Source: Nonomuraea cavernae
GTDB taxonomy: Bacteria > Actinomycetota > Actinomycetes > Streptosporangiales > Streptosporangiaceae
Assembly (NCBI RefSeq): GCF_014646355.1
Contig: NZ_BMNH01000001.1
Coordinates: forward strand, 78,434 to 142,433
Direction: 5' to 3'
Length of the DNA: 64,000 bases
Shown: in pieces, positions 35,725 through 44,298 of the stretch
Position numbering within the stretch: the stretch's first letter is position 1
Layout: every line of letters starts with the position of its first letter
The notes under the pieces: model-generated
Database searches by the model: none
Told to the model about the DNA's origin: nothing
The model's input: only the letters and a program-made list of their open reading frames with translations
Position numbers and translations under genes: made by a program

Positions 35725-37236
35725 TCAGGCTGGTTGGGCGAACGCCAAGTGCAAGATGTCCGACTCCGTGACGGCGTCGGAGGCGAACTGGCCCACGATG
35801 CGGCCGCTCCGCACGACGTTGATGCGATCACAGGCGTGGATGAGCTCCTGCAGGTCGGAAATCACGACGATGACCGCGGCCCCCTCGCTCGCCAGGCCGC
35901 GGACCAGGTCGAGGATCTGGGCGGTGGCCTGCACGTCGATGCCCGCGGTGGGCTCGTCGAGCAGGACGACCCTGGGCCGCAGGGCGAGGAGCCGGGCCAG
36001 CAGCACCTTCTGCTGGTTGCCTCCCGAGAGGTTCCTGACCGGCTGGGATTCCCTGCCCATGGGGTAGCCGACATGCTGGAGCACCTCGTGCTGGCTTCGC
36101 ATCTCGGCTGACCGGGACACGTGTCCGAACCAGCGTCGCCGGTCGAAACCGCCGAGTGCCACGTTCATCGTGGTGCTCTCGCCGCCGACCAGGCCGAACC
36201 TACGCCTGTCTTCCGCGACCAGGTGGATGCCCAGGCTCTTGGCCTCGCGTACGGACCTGGGCCAGGCCACCTGTTCGCCCAGGAGCGAGATCCGGCCTGA
36301 CTGAACGCGGTCGGCTCCCGCGATGGCGCGCAGGATCTCGGAACGGCCGGAACCGAGAAGACCCGCCAGTCCGACGATCTCACCGGCGCGCACTCGAAGA
36401 TCCACCTGATCGGCGCCCGACCTGGTCGTCAGGTCGGTGATCTGGAGGACCTCGGCGCCGATCGACCGATCGGTCACCGAGCGCGGCGCGGATTCGATCG
36501 TCTGGCCCGTCATCGCGGTCACCAGGTCGTCCCGCGTCATGCTCGACGCCGCTTTGGTGCACACCAGGCCGCCATCGCGCAGCACGGTCACGGTGTCGCA
36601 GATGTCGAGCACATCGTCGAGGTCGTGGGAGATGAACACCACCGCGACGCCGGCTCCACTGAGCCTGGTGATCACCTCGAACAGCCTGACCCGCTCCTCC
36701 TCCGGCAGGGCGCTGGTGGGCTCGTCGAGGATCAGCACTGTCGACGCCGATCGAATCGCACGCATGATCTCGATGAGCTGGCGATCTCCCAGCGAGAGAC
36801 TCGCCGCGCGAGCCGACGGATCGATCGAGACCTGCAACTCCCGGCACAGTTCCTCGAACCGCGCCCGCATGTGACCGCGGTCGACGAACGGCCCACGAGT
36901 CGGAAGGTCGCCGAGGAAGACGTTCTCGCACGCGGAGAGCGCGGGCACGACTCCCGGATCTTGGTAGATGACCGCGATGCCGGCATCGCGGTGCGCGGCC
37001 ACGCCCGGCGCGAGCAGCTGCCCGTTGACCGAAACGGTCCCGCTGTCAGCGTGCTCGGCCCCGGAGATCACCTTGATCAGCGTCGACTTGCCGGCGCCGT
37101 TCTGGCCCACCAGTCCGCGTACCTCTCCGGCGCCGACCGCGATGGAGACGTCGGTGAGCGCCCTGACCCCAGGGAAGGTCTTCGAGCACCCGCTCACCTC
37201 CAGGGCGGTCGCGCCGGATTCGGTCGCGCCGCTCAT
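35725..37236 (-). CDS. Ribose/galactoside-type ABC transporter ATPase (two nucleotide-binding domains)
   Basis: 503 residues with tandem ATPase domains: first Walker A GQNGAGKST (about residue 40), signature LSLGDRQ and Walker B VLILDEPTSAL; second domain with a degenerate Walker A GLLGSGRSE, signature LSGGNQQK and Walker B VVLLDEPTAG. This asymmetry is normal for the RbsA/MglA family. The start overlaps the binding-protein stop by 4 bp. Confidence 0.93.
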   Translation of the reverse strand: MSGATESGATALEVSGCSKTFPGVRALTDVSIAVGAGEVRGLVGQNGAGKSTLIKVISGAEHADSGTVSVNGQLLAPGVAAHRDAGIAVIYQDPGVVPALSACENVFLGDLPTRGPFVDRGHMRARFEELCRELQVSIDPSARAASLSLGDRQLIEIMRAIRSASTVLILDEPTSALPEEERVRLFEVITRLSGAGVAVVFISHDLDDVLDICDTVTVLRDGGLVCTKAASSMTRDDLVTAMTGQTIESAPRSVTDRSIGAEVLQITDLTTRSGADQVDLRVRAGEIVGLAGLLGSGRSEILRAIAGADRVQSGRISLLGEQVAWPRSVREAKSLGIHLVAEDRRRFGLVGGESTTMNVALGGFDRRRWFGHVSRSAEMRSQHEVLQHVGYPMGRESQPVRNLSGGNQQKVLLARLLALRPRVVLLDEPTAGIDVQATAQILDLVRGLASEGAAVIVVISDLQELIHACDRINVVRSGRIVGQFASDAVTESDILHLAFAQPA

Positions 37237-38381
37237 CCGTAGCTCGGGGTGTAACGGTCGACGTTCTCGACGGTCAGGATCTCGCTGCCCGGCCCGTCCT
37301 TGATCCCGTCCCAGTCGCCGGTGCTGGACCAGCCCTTCGTCTGCTGCCCGGTGTCCAGGGCGCGGACCAGTTCGACGACCGAGAACCAGCCTTCGGGCTT
37401 GGGATCGGACTGCACGGTCGCGGTGAAGTTGCCCGCCTTCACCTGCGACAGCCCGTACGGGGTGCCCCCGATGCTGAACAGCTTGACGTCCTTACCGACT
37501 TTGCGTCCGGCGTCGCCGAGCGCCTGTAGCACTCCCCGGGACATCTCGTCGTACGCCGAGATGATGACGGAGACGTCGGAGTGGGCGGTGAGCGCGTCCT
37601 GCGTGATGCGCAGTGCCTTGTTGGGGTCGTAGTCCGCGGGCTGCTCGACGACGATTTCCACGTTGGGGTACTTCGCGGACGTGTCCTTGATGGCGGCCTG
37701 GAGCCGACGCCAGCCGTCCTGGCCGGCCACGCCGCCGATGACAGCCGCCTTGCACGGCTTGCCGTCGCACGAGTCGAAGATGTGCTCGAGGTACTTGCCG
37801 TAGTAGGCCTCGGTGCTGGTGGCCACCATCCCGGTGGTGCCTTCGTGGTAGTCCTTGTCCTGGCACACGGGACTGTTGGCCTGCTGCACCGGCAGGCCGG
37901 TGTCGAGCAGGAGCTTGATCATCTGGCAGCCGGGGGCCGCGGCGACCGGCTGGAAGATGAATCCGTCGTAGCCGCCCTTGGCGATGGCGTCCTGCACCTG
38001 CCGAAGCTGCTTGGCCGGGTCGAACGCCGCGTCGTACACCTCAAGGGTGATCCCGTACTTCTGCGCCGCTTCCTTCTGGTACTTGGACATGGCCTGGCAC
38101 CAGGCGTTCAGGTCGGAACACGTGTTGAGGGCCGCGATCTTGTAGTTGGTGGACGCCTTGCCCACGGCCTTGTCGTACGCCTCAGCCTGATCCATCGGCG
38201 AGAGGCTCGCGCTGATCTCCGGCGCGTCGATCTTGGGTTTCGCTGCGGCGGCCGTGTCCGCGGTCTCGCCCGCTCCGCAGGCGCTCAGCGCGAGGACCGT
38301 GGCGAACGCCAGGCCCGCGAATTTCACGGGGCCACGTCGTAGGGATCTGTAGCGGGACAGGTGCATGAGTCGAGCCGACAT
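37233..38381 (-). CDS. Periplasmic-type sugar-binding lipoprotein
   Basis: 382 residues. The signal peptide ends in the lipobox LSACGAG (Cys about residue 35). The mature part is a type I periplasmic-binding fold: DGFIFQPVAAAPGCQM, the TDSVIISAYDEMSRGVLQAL hinge strand, VKLFSIGGTPYG. Six cysteines in the mature chain (for example NTCSDLNAWC, DSCDGKPC) suggest disulfides. It should bind a carbohydrate or similar polar ligand and pass it to the permease. ATG 38381 follows CTGGAGA. First gene of the four-gene operon. Confidence 0.9.
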   Translation of the reverse strand: MSARLMHLSRYRSLRRGPVKFAGLAFATVLALSACGAGETADTAAAAKPKIDAPEISASLSPMDQAEAYDKAVGKASTNYKIAALNTCSDLNAWCQAMSKYQKEAAQKYGITLEVYDAAFDPAKQLRQVQDAIAKGGYDGFIFQPVAAAPGCQMIKLLLDTGLPVQQANSPVCQDKDYHEGTTGMVATSTEAYYGKYLEHIFDSCDGKPCKAAVIGGVAGQDGWRRLQAAIKDTSAKYPNVEIVVEQPADYDPNKALRITQDALTAHSDVSVIISAYDEMSRGVLQALGDAGRKVGKDVKLFSIGGTPYGLSQVKAGNFTATVQSDPKPEGWFSVVELVRALDTGQQTKGWSSTGDWDGIKDGPGSEILTVENVDRYTPSYG

Positions 38382-38713
38382 GAGCTATCTCCAGCTGAGG
38401 GGCGACGGTGCGACCTATATTCCTCAGATGTATTCAGGAGCGTCAAGGTTGGCGATATGCATGTGACCCAAACGCAATACATGTGATCGCCTACCTCCAC
38501 CAGGAGGACCTTTAGCACATGCGGCCGTGGGACCACCAGGCATACCTCAGATGTTTATAGATAACCAAAGCTTGTGCACTGAGGTAGAAAAGCGCCACTG
38601 TCTGACAATGCCGCGATCCTGATCTGACAGATGACGAAATCAAGCATGTCCTCGGTCAGGGAGCGACGAGCGAGCCGCCCCGCTGAAGACCACCGGCATG
38701 ACCGGCCCCGTGA
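38382..38713. other. Promoter region of the ABC importer operon
   Basis: No gene seen. CCTCAGATGTATTC (38423 on) and CCTCAGATGTTTAT (38545 on) form a direct repeat 120 bp apart; the first also reads as a CCT...AGG dyad with ATTCAGG. The stretch is AT-richer than the coding neighbours. These are plausible binding sites for the operon's regulator, which is not encoded nearby unless it is the TPR protein at 38714. Confidence 0.45.
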
Positions 38714-40618
38714 TCAACGAGGCAGGTAGGAGCAGCGGAGACCCGTCCGCACGGTGGCGCGCAGCTCCGCGCCGATCACATCGTCGACCTCGGCGATATG
38801 CGTCAGCGCCCGCCGGATGGCCTTGCTCACCGCGATCCTGGCCCGTTCCTGGTCATCGGTGAAGTGCCGCACCCGGCCGCCCAGCCCGGTGCTCGCGGTC
38901 AGCTCAGAGACCAGCCAGTCACGCTCGGCCCGCAGCGCCGCGGCGCGCTCCAGGTCGTTGGCGGCCTCCAACTCTCCGATCTCCTCTTCGAGCTGGGTCA
39001 TCCGCGCCACGTAGGTGCGTTCCGCGTGCTCGTCCAGGACTGGTTGTGCGGAGTGGGCCCGCTGGGCCGACGTGTCCTCCCCGCCGGCGACGAGGTCGAT
39101 GGCGCGGATCTCCCGTCTGGGGTTGGCGATCAGCATGGCAAGGTGGCGCATGCCCACGCTCGGCTTGACCAGCGCGGTCCGGCCGGCCAGCTCGACCCGC
39201 CACCAGCGCCCGCCGTTCGAGCACACCGCCACCGACGGCCCGGCGGCACGCGCCTGCGGGCCTCGCACCTCGGGGAGCGCCATGCCCAGCTCCGCCGCCT
39301 CCTTCTCCGCCATCACCAGCTCATCGCGGGGCCCGCCCATCCGGACCAGCGCATGGCCGAGCCGCCAGCGGCTCAGCGCCGCCGCAGGCCAGTGGCCGAG
39401 CGCTTGGTTGGCCCGCAACGCCTCGCCGAAGTGCTCGACGGCGCGCTCCACCTGGCCCACCGTCAGCGCGGCCAGCCCGAGAGACTGGTGGGCGGAGCCG
39501 AAACAGGCCGCTCCGCGGCTGGCGATCATCGGCAGCCGGGCGTAGGGCTTGAGCAGGTCGTAGGCCCGCGCGGCCAGAGCCTCGTCGTCCAGCAGGTGGG
39601 CTGCCTCCACCAGCCCGTACATCGCCGCCAGCCAGTTCTTCGCCGGTGGGAGCGTGATGTCGCGCAGCCGGCCCACCATCGTCTCGGCCAGGCGCCGGTC
39701 TCCCGCCTCGGCGGCGGCCACCGCCAGCGCGGGGAAGTAGGCGTAGTCCGCGTGGCACAGTGCCGAGGAGTTCACCAGGTCCGACAGCAGCGGGAGCAGT
39801 TCGGCGACGCGTCCCTGATACCAGCGGATCGTCACCAGCTGCGCACCGTACCAGCCGACGGCGTTGACATCACCCGCGGCCGTGCCGCGCTCCGAGCAGG
39901 CCGCCGCCGCCCGCTCGGCCTGCTCGAACCGGCCCGCCCTGATGAGCAGCATGACCTCGATCGCGTCGATGACGAACCCGATCGCGGGATGGTCCCAGGC
40001 GGCCAGCCGGTCGCGTAACTCGCCCAGAGATCGCTCGGCGTGCGGATCGGCGGCCAGGAACAGGTCGACCGTCCACCACAGCAGCCCCATGAGCAGGTCG
40101 CCCCGGCGTTCGGTCCGGCTGGCCAGGCCGATCAGTTCCCGGGCCAGCTCGAACCTGAGGTCCTGGTGTTCGGGGCTCATCAAGCAGTGGTGGGACAGGC
40201 TCAGCGCCTCGGCCAGGGCCACCGGATCGCCGGTGGCCCTGGCGTGGGCCAGCGTCCGCAGGACCGAGGCGTGCTCGCCGATGAGGTTGTCCCGCTCGGC
40301 GGCCAATCGCACGCGCAGCCGTACGGCGAGGGCAGAGCCGGGGGTGATGGCGGCCAGGGCCTGCTGCTGGCGAGTGCTGATCATCACCGACTCGGCGGTG
40401 GTGCGATGCTCGTTCAGCCAGATCCCGCCCAGGCCCAGCGCCGCCCTGGCCTGTGCCGCGGTGTCGCCCCAGCGCTCGGCCTCCTGGTGTGCCTCCTCGA
40501 ACCAGCGACGGCTGGTACGCAGGTTGCCCTCCTCATGGAGGGCGTGTTCGGCCCGGCGGATGCAGACCTCGGCCCTGCTCCGCTTTTCCCCCTCACGCAC
40601 AGATGCCCCCCTGGACAT
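38714..40618 (-). CDS. Large TPR-type helical protein, regulator-like
   Basis: 634 residues, mostly helical repeats of the TPR/AfsR-MalT type (about 10-420: ARAALGLGGIWLNEH, QSLGLAALTVGQVERAVEHF). A C-terminal section with a beta-rich GGRWWRVELAGRTALVKPSVGMRHLA block and a coiled-coil (EEEIGELEAANDLERAAALRAERD) follows. It ends in a VSKAIRRALTHIAEVD helix like those of actinomycete AAA/LuxR-like regulators lacking their ATPase part. No HTH is obvious. Possibly a degenerate or accessory member of that regulator family; it may govern the neighbouring importer operon. Confidence 0.7.
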   Translation of the reverse strand: MSRGASVREGEKRSRAEVCIRRAEHALHEEGNLRTSRRWFEEAHQEAERWGDTAAQARAALGLGGIWLNEHRTTAESVMISTRQQQALAAITPGSALAVRLRVRLAAERDNLIGEHASVLRTLAHARATGDPVALAEALSLSHHCLMSPEHQDLRFELARELIGLASRTERRGDLLMGLLWWTVDLFLAADPHAERSLGELRDRLAAWDHPAIGFVIDAIEVMLLIRAGRFEQAERAAAACSERGTAAGDVNAVGWYGAQLVTIRWYQGRVAELLPLLSDLVNSSALCHADYAYFPALAVAAAEAGDRRLAETMVGRLRDITLPPAKNWLAAMYGLVEAAHLLDDEALAARAYDLLKPYARLPMIASRGAACFGSAHQSLGLAALTVGQVERAVEHFGEALRANQALGHWPAAALSRWRLGHALVRMGGPRDELVMAEKEAAELGMALPEVRGPQARAAGPSVAVCSNGGRWWRVELAGRTALVKPSVGMRHLAMLIANPRREIRAIDLVAGGEDTSAQRAHSAQPVLDEHAERTYVARMTQLEEEIGELEAANDLERAAALRAERDWLVSELTASTGLGGRVRHFTDDQERARIAVSKAIRRALTHIAEVDDVIGAELRATVRTGLRCSYLPR

Positions 40619-40721
40619 GCAGCGACGTGGCCCCCCGGCGTTCTCGAATCGTACGTAAGCCTTGCTGACGTGTCCAGGTCGCTCTCCGGCGCCGATCCGC
40701 GGGCCCGCCCCGCCACCGGCG

Positions 40722-40955
40722 TCACCCTGCTGCTCCTTCCGGTACGACCCGCCGCAGGCGTTCCGGATCGAAGATCCCTTCCATTTCCATGATCTTGTCG
40801 TCGGTGAACGTGAAGCCGAGCGCCCCCACGAGCCGTCCCCCCACGACGAAGGCCAGCCCCGGGTCCCCGTCCACCTGTGCGGGACGGGCGTAGCGGGCGT
40901 GCCTGGTGTAGGTCATCGCGTGCTCGCTCACTGCCCGGGCGCCATCGTCTCCCAC
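40722..40955 (-). pseudogene. C-terminal fragment of a SigJ-like ECF sigma factor
   Basis: RPAQVDGDPGLAFVVGGR, LGFTFTDDKIMEMEGIFDPERL matches the SnoaL-like C-terminal domain that follows the sigma-2/4 regions in SigJ proteins. The DNA-binding and polymerase-binding regions are absent. First of four fragments in a 1-kb decay zone. Confidence 0.7.
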
Positions 40956-41159
40956 CTGGTCACCGGCTGCCAGTTGGGTGAGGTGGCGGTGCTGGGCGTG
41001 CTGGTGATCCTCACCGGTCTGTCCAGGCGGCTTCGACCCGCTGGCCGCCGCATGGACACGGCTGCCGCCGGAATCATGTGATCAGACCCTGAAGCTGTCC
41101 GCCGAAGATCCTGTCCCGGGCGGTCGTCTGGCAGCTGCGCGCCGGGCCCGATGCCAGGG

Positions 41160-41257
41160 CGGCCGCCGGGGAAGACCCGCAGGCCGAAGGCGGCGGAGGT
41201 GCGCCGCCGCCAGTCGCGGGGCTCCTCGATCGTGGGCTTGGGCCGCGCGGCCAACAC
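41160..41257 (-). pseudogene. Type II thioesterase fragment
   Basis: KPTIEEPRDWRRRTSAAFGLRVFPGG parallels the C-terminal part of the intact thioesterase at 51145-51888 (KTTIEEARAWRRHTSATFGLRIFPGG when split in two blocks). The catalytic serine part and the HF-L end are missing and the frame shifts beyond GG. It is a relic of a second copy. Confidence 0.75.
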
Positions 41258-41275
41258 GCCGGCGAGCTAGGCGGC

Positions 41276-41590
41276 GTGGATAATGCCCACCGTGACCCCC
41301 AAGGTGGACGGCCGGTATCAGGCACTCTGCTCGTGCTGGCGATCATATGGCTCGCTACCACGCTGGACCTGTACAACTTCTTGACCACGGACATCGGCTA
41401 CCTCTATTTGCATGAGGTGATCGGCATGCCGACATCGCTGGTGGGGTTGCTGTGGATGGGCGCCCCTCCGACCGGCTTCGTGGTCGCCCTGCTCTGCGGG
41501 AGGAAGGTCGCCATCCTGTTCGGCCTGGCCATCGCGGCGGTAGGCATTCGGATATTGCCGACGATAGCGTCACTTTTTTTCTGGGCCTAA
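41276..41590 (+). pseudogene. Membrane-transporter fragment, MFS-like
   Basis: About 80 codons with two or three hydrophobic helices (LLVLAIIWLATTLDLYNFL, PTSLVGLLWMGAPPTGFVV) resembling the N-terminal part of an MFS transporter, then a stop at 41588-41590. There is no good ribosome-binding site. Coding potential as a full transporter is absent. Confidence 0.5.
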
Positions 41591-41754
41591 ACTGCGCCGT
41601 CCGCTCGACATCGGGAAGCACGCGGGCGTATTCGTTCGAGGTGAGCCGCGCCAAGTGCGATGCCCAGCAAGAGCGTCACGACCACCAGCCTCACCAGGGC
41701 GCGCCGGGAGGATCGGGGGCGCTCGCCGTGGGGTGGACGCGGCTTGGCGCTCAC
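41587..41754 (-). pseudogene. Truncated membrane peptide coupled to the TetR gene
   Basis: GTG 41754 overlaps the TetR stop (GTGA), a normal coupling, and is followed by 55 codons: a basic N-terminus then one hydrophobic helix (VRLVVVTLLLGIALG), then unrelated codons to a stop at 41587. Probably the start of a longer gene whose rest was replaced at about 41640 by the decay zone. Confidence 0.5.
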
Positions 41755-42365
41755 TGACGCCCGATCGAGCCGATCCAGCTCTCGGTGAGGACGTCCAGCA
41801 TCTCGTCGCGGTCGACGCCCCAGGTCCCCGGCTTCCAGTGGCGGGCGACGTGGTCCAGCTCGGTGATGGCGATGACGCCGCGGAAGTGGCGGGTGCCGAC
41901 CGGGAACCGGTCGGCGCGGTCGAGCCCCTCCTTGATGTCACCGATGGCCTCGTTCAGCCACTCGTCGAGGAGCGTGCGGATCTCGGGGTCAACGGCCGCG
42001 GCCTCGAAGGCGGCCTTGGTGTAGGGACGGATCACATCCCATCGTTCGGAGGTCGACGCGAGCCACGCGCGGACGCGCTCGCGCGAGCCGTCCTCGACCA
42101 CGGCGACCAGCTCACGCTCGGTCGACCCGTGCTCGGCGGAGGGGAGCCGGTCGAGCGCGGGGTTGAGCCGCTCCGAGACGAGGGCCTTCATCAGATCGAC
42201 CTTGGAGGGGAAGTACGCGTAGAAGGTCACCCGCGTCGTCCCCGCCGCTGACGCGATGTCGTCGACCGTCGTCGTCGCGTAGCCCTTCGACCCGAACAGG
42301 TCCAGGCCGGCGTCGAGCAGGAGCTTGCGCGTCATCTCCTTCTGTGCCGCACGAAGCGTCGCCAT
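41751..42365 (-). CDS. TetR-family regulator
   Basis: 204 residues with the N-terminal TetR HTH: LLLDAGLDLFGSKGYATTTVDDIASAAGTTRVTFYAYFPSK. The C-terminal ligand-binding part is helical (WDVIRPYTKAAFEAAA, ITELDHVARHW). ATG 42365 is where similarity begins; ATG 42377 and an upstream start at 42395 are possible. It is divergent from the DHA2 exporter, with the enzyme operon behind it, so it most likely controls both. Confidence 0.88.
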   Translation of the reverse strand: MATLRAAQKEMTRKLLLDAGLDLFGSKGYATTTVDDIASAAGTTRVTFYAYFPSKVDLMKALVSERLNPALDRLPSAEHGSTERELVAVVEDGSRERVRAWLASTSERWDVIRPYTKAAFEAAAVDPEIRTLLDEWLNEAIGDIKEGLDRADRFPVGTRHFRGVIAITELDHVARHWKPGTWGVDRDEMLDVLTESWIGSIGRQ

Positions 42366-42437
42366 GCCGGCCAGCATAGGGCACCGCGGCCGCACTCCGC
42401 TCTCGCTGATCGTGCTGAATACGTGCTGCTCAAACTA

Positions 42438-42454
42438 TTGACGCTGTGTTAAAT
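42438..42454 (+). promoter_or_regulatory. Promoter/operator upstream of DHA2 exporter (TTGACG motif)
   Basis: TTGACGCTGTGTTAAAT, about 105 bp before the exporter ATG, resembles TTGACGTGGCGTAAAC at 44217-44232 before the enzyme operon. It combines a -35-like hexamer with a shared GTNAA block. It may be a common promoter and TetR site. Confidence 0.45.
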
Positions 42455-42559
42455 CATATGGCACCTTGCACACCCAGCAGGTGATTGCGCTCACATCGGG
42501 TGGCCGATCCCGAGCGGCCGGAATCGACGGTCCGGCCTATCGACAAGGAAGAAATCGCA

Positions 42560-44170
42560 ATGACGCAGACCGCTGCGCGCAAGCAGGGCTACACCGCCAC
42601 GGTGGTCGCCGGCTGCTTCGCCGTACTCCTCGCCCAAGTGGCGTACTCGCTGCCCGGCGCGCTCAATGGCACGTTCCAACAGGAGTTCCAGACCACCGGC
42701 GCCGAGCTGACCTGGGTCACGGCCGCCTTCGCCATCCCCATGGTCGTCTTCGAGCTGACCACCGGCGTGATCGGTGACCTGTTCGGTCGCAAGCGACTGC
42801 TGCAGGCGGGTGCTCTGCTGACGGTCGCCGGCTCGCTCGTCAGCTGCCTCGCCGAGACGGTCCACATGTTGTGGATCGGGCAGGTCGTCGCGGGCCTCGG
42901 AGCCGCGATCCTCTACCCGATCTCGCTCGCCATGCTGGCCGCGGTCAGCCCGTCGCAGGAGGCCCGCTCCAAGGCCATCGCGGTCTGGGCCGGTTTCCTG
43001 TCGATCGGCGCGGCGATCTCCCCGCTGATGGGCGGGTGGCTGGCCGCGGAGGGCGACTGGCGGACGTCGTACCTCGTGGTGATCATGGCGGCGGTCGTCT
43101 CGATCATCATCACCCAGTTCGCCGCCGACTCCTCGGCGCCGGAGGGGCGCAAGCTGGACATCCCTGGCCAGGTCACGCTGGCTCTCGGCCTGATCGCCAT
43201 CCTGTTCGCCGCCACCCAGGGCTCCGAGGCCGGCTTCGCCCGGCCCGAGATCATCGGCGCCTTCGTCGCGGGCCTCGCGCTCCTCGCCGCCTTCGTCGTC
43301 ATCGAGTTGCGGACCGACGTCCCGCTGCTGCACCTCAACATCTTCGCCAACCGTTCCTACGCGATCGTCGCGATCGCCACGGTGGTCGGCATGTTCGCGT
43401 TCCTCGCGACCTGCTACTCGATGAGCATCTGGCTCGGCGCGATCCAGCACCAGAGCGCTCTGAAGATCGGCGTGCTGTTCCTGTTCATCCAGGGTCCGGC
43501 CTTCGTGCTGGTGCCGGCCGTCTCCCACCTGATCCGGAACTTCTCACCTCGCTGGGTGCTCACCGTCGGTTTCGCCCTGATCTCCGTCAGCGGCCTCTGG
43601 TGCTCGACGTTCGACGTGCACGACCTGGACTGGACCCGGTTCTTCGGCCCGATGCTGGCCCTCGGCGTCGGCTTCGCGCTCACCGTCGGCTCGATCACGG
43701 CCGTCGCCATCAACACCGTTCCGCTGCGGCTGGCCGGCATGGCCAGTGCCACCACCAACCTGCTCCGCGACTTCGGCTTCGCGCTCGGTCCGGTGCTCAT
43801 CGCCGCGTTCGCGGTCAGCCGGGCGAACGGTGACCTGAGCGCCGGCTTCGGCGGGGCGCTCGGCCAGTCCGGGCTCCAGCCGCCCTACACCGACATCGCC
43901 GGGGGCATCGCGCAAGGCAGTGGCGCCTTGGCGATCAACTCGATGCCGGTCGTGCCCGGCGCCGGTCCTGACCTGCCGCCGGTGCCGATGCCGGAGAGCC
44001 TTCGCCTGCTCGCGTTCGAGTCGTTGGGCAGCGCCTACAGCCTCGGGTTCCTGGTCGCCGGCCTCTGCGCCGCCGCTGCCGCGGCCCTGACGCTGTTCGG
44101 GCTCTTCGGCGTGAAGCGCGCCGACGCCGAGGAGCCGCTGAGCGACGAGGAGTTCGCCCCCGCCGAGTGA
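42560..44170 (+). CDS. DHA2-family (EmrB/QacA type) MFS exporter
   Basis: 536 residues with 14 predicted helices. Motif A is seen as GDLFGRKRLLQAG and motif C as GAAISPLMGGWLA. ATG 42560 has GGAAGAA upstream. Proton-driven export of an organic substrate is expected. The divergent TetR gene and the downstream catabolic operon suggest that it exports a toxic substrate or intermediate. A 130-bp gap with its own promoter precedes the operon. Confidence 0.9.
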   Translation: MTQTAARKQGYTATVVAGCFAVLLAQVAYSLPGALNGTFQQEFQTTGAELTWVTAAFAIPMVVFELTTGVIGDLFGRKRLLQAGALLTVAGSLVSCLAETVHMLWIGQVVAGLGAAILYPISLAMLAAVSPSQEARSKAIAVWAGFLSIGAAISPLMGGWLAAEGDWRTSYLVVIMAAVVSIIITQFAADSSAPEGRKLDIPGQVTLALGLIAILFAATQGSEAGFARPEIIGAFVAGLALLAAFVVIELRTDVPLLHLNIFANRSYAIVAIATVVGMFAFLATCYSMSIWLGAIQHQSALKIGVLFLFIQGPAFVLVPAVSHLIRNFSPRWVLTVGFALISVSGLWCSTFDVHDLDWTRFFGPMLALGVGFALTVGSITAVAINTVPLRLAGMASATTNLLRDFGFALGPVLIAAFAVSRANGDLSAGFGGALGQSGLQPPYTDIAGGIAQGSGALAINSMPVVPGAGPDLPPVPMPESLRLLAFESLGSAYSLGFLVAGLCAAAAAALTLFGLFGVKRADAEEPLSDEEFAPAE

Positions 44171-44216
44171 CCCTCTCGTACGCGTATAAAATTGAATTTA
44201 CGTGCAGGACATTCTC

Positions 44217-44232
44217 TTGACGTGGCGTAAAC
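44217..44232 (+). promoter_or_regulatory. Promoter/operator of the hydrolase operon
   Basis: TTGACGTGGCGTAAAC, 70-80 bp before the first operon ATG. Together with TTTACGTGC at 44197 it forms an inverted TTTACG...CGTAAA arrangement. Related to the site at 42438, see there. Confidence 0.45.
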
Positions 44233-44298
44233 CTAAATGACACGCTTCCAGAGTGGCGTGACCGCGATCACTCGCCGACACCGAAAGGAGGGGCAGCG

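Noticed and set aside
38423-38560. Riboswitch or small RNA in the ABC operon leader
   Set aside because: Only a CCTCAGATGT direct repeat was visible, with no stable stem set or known aptamer pattern.
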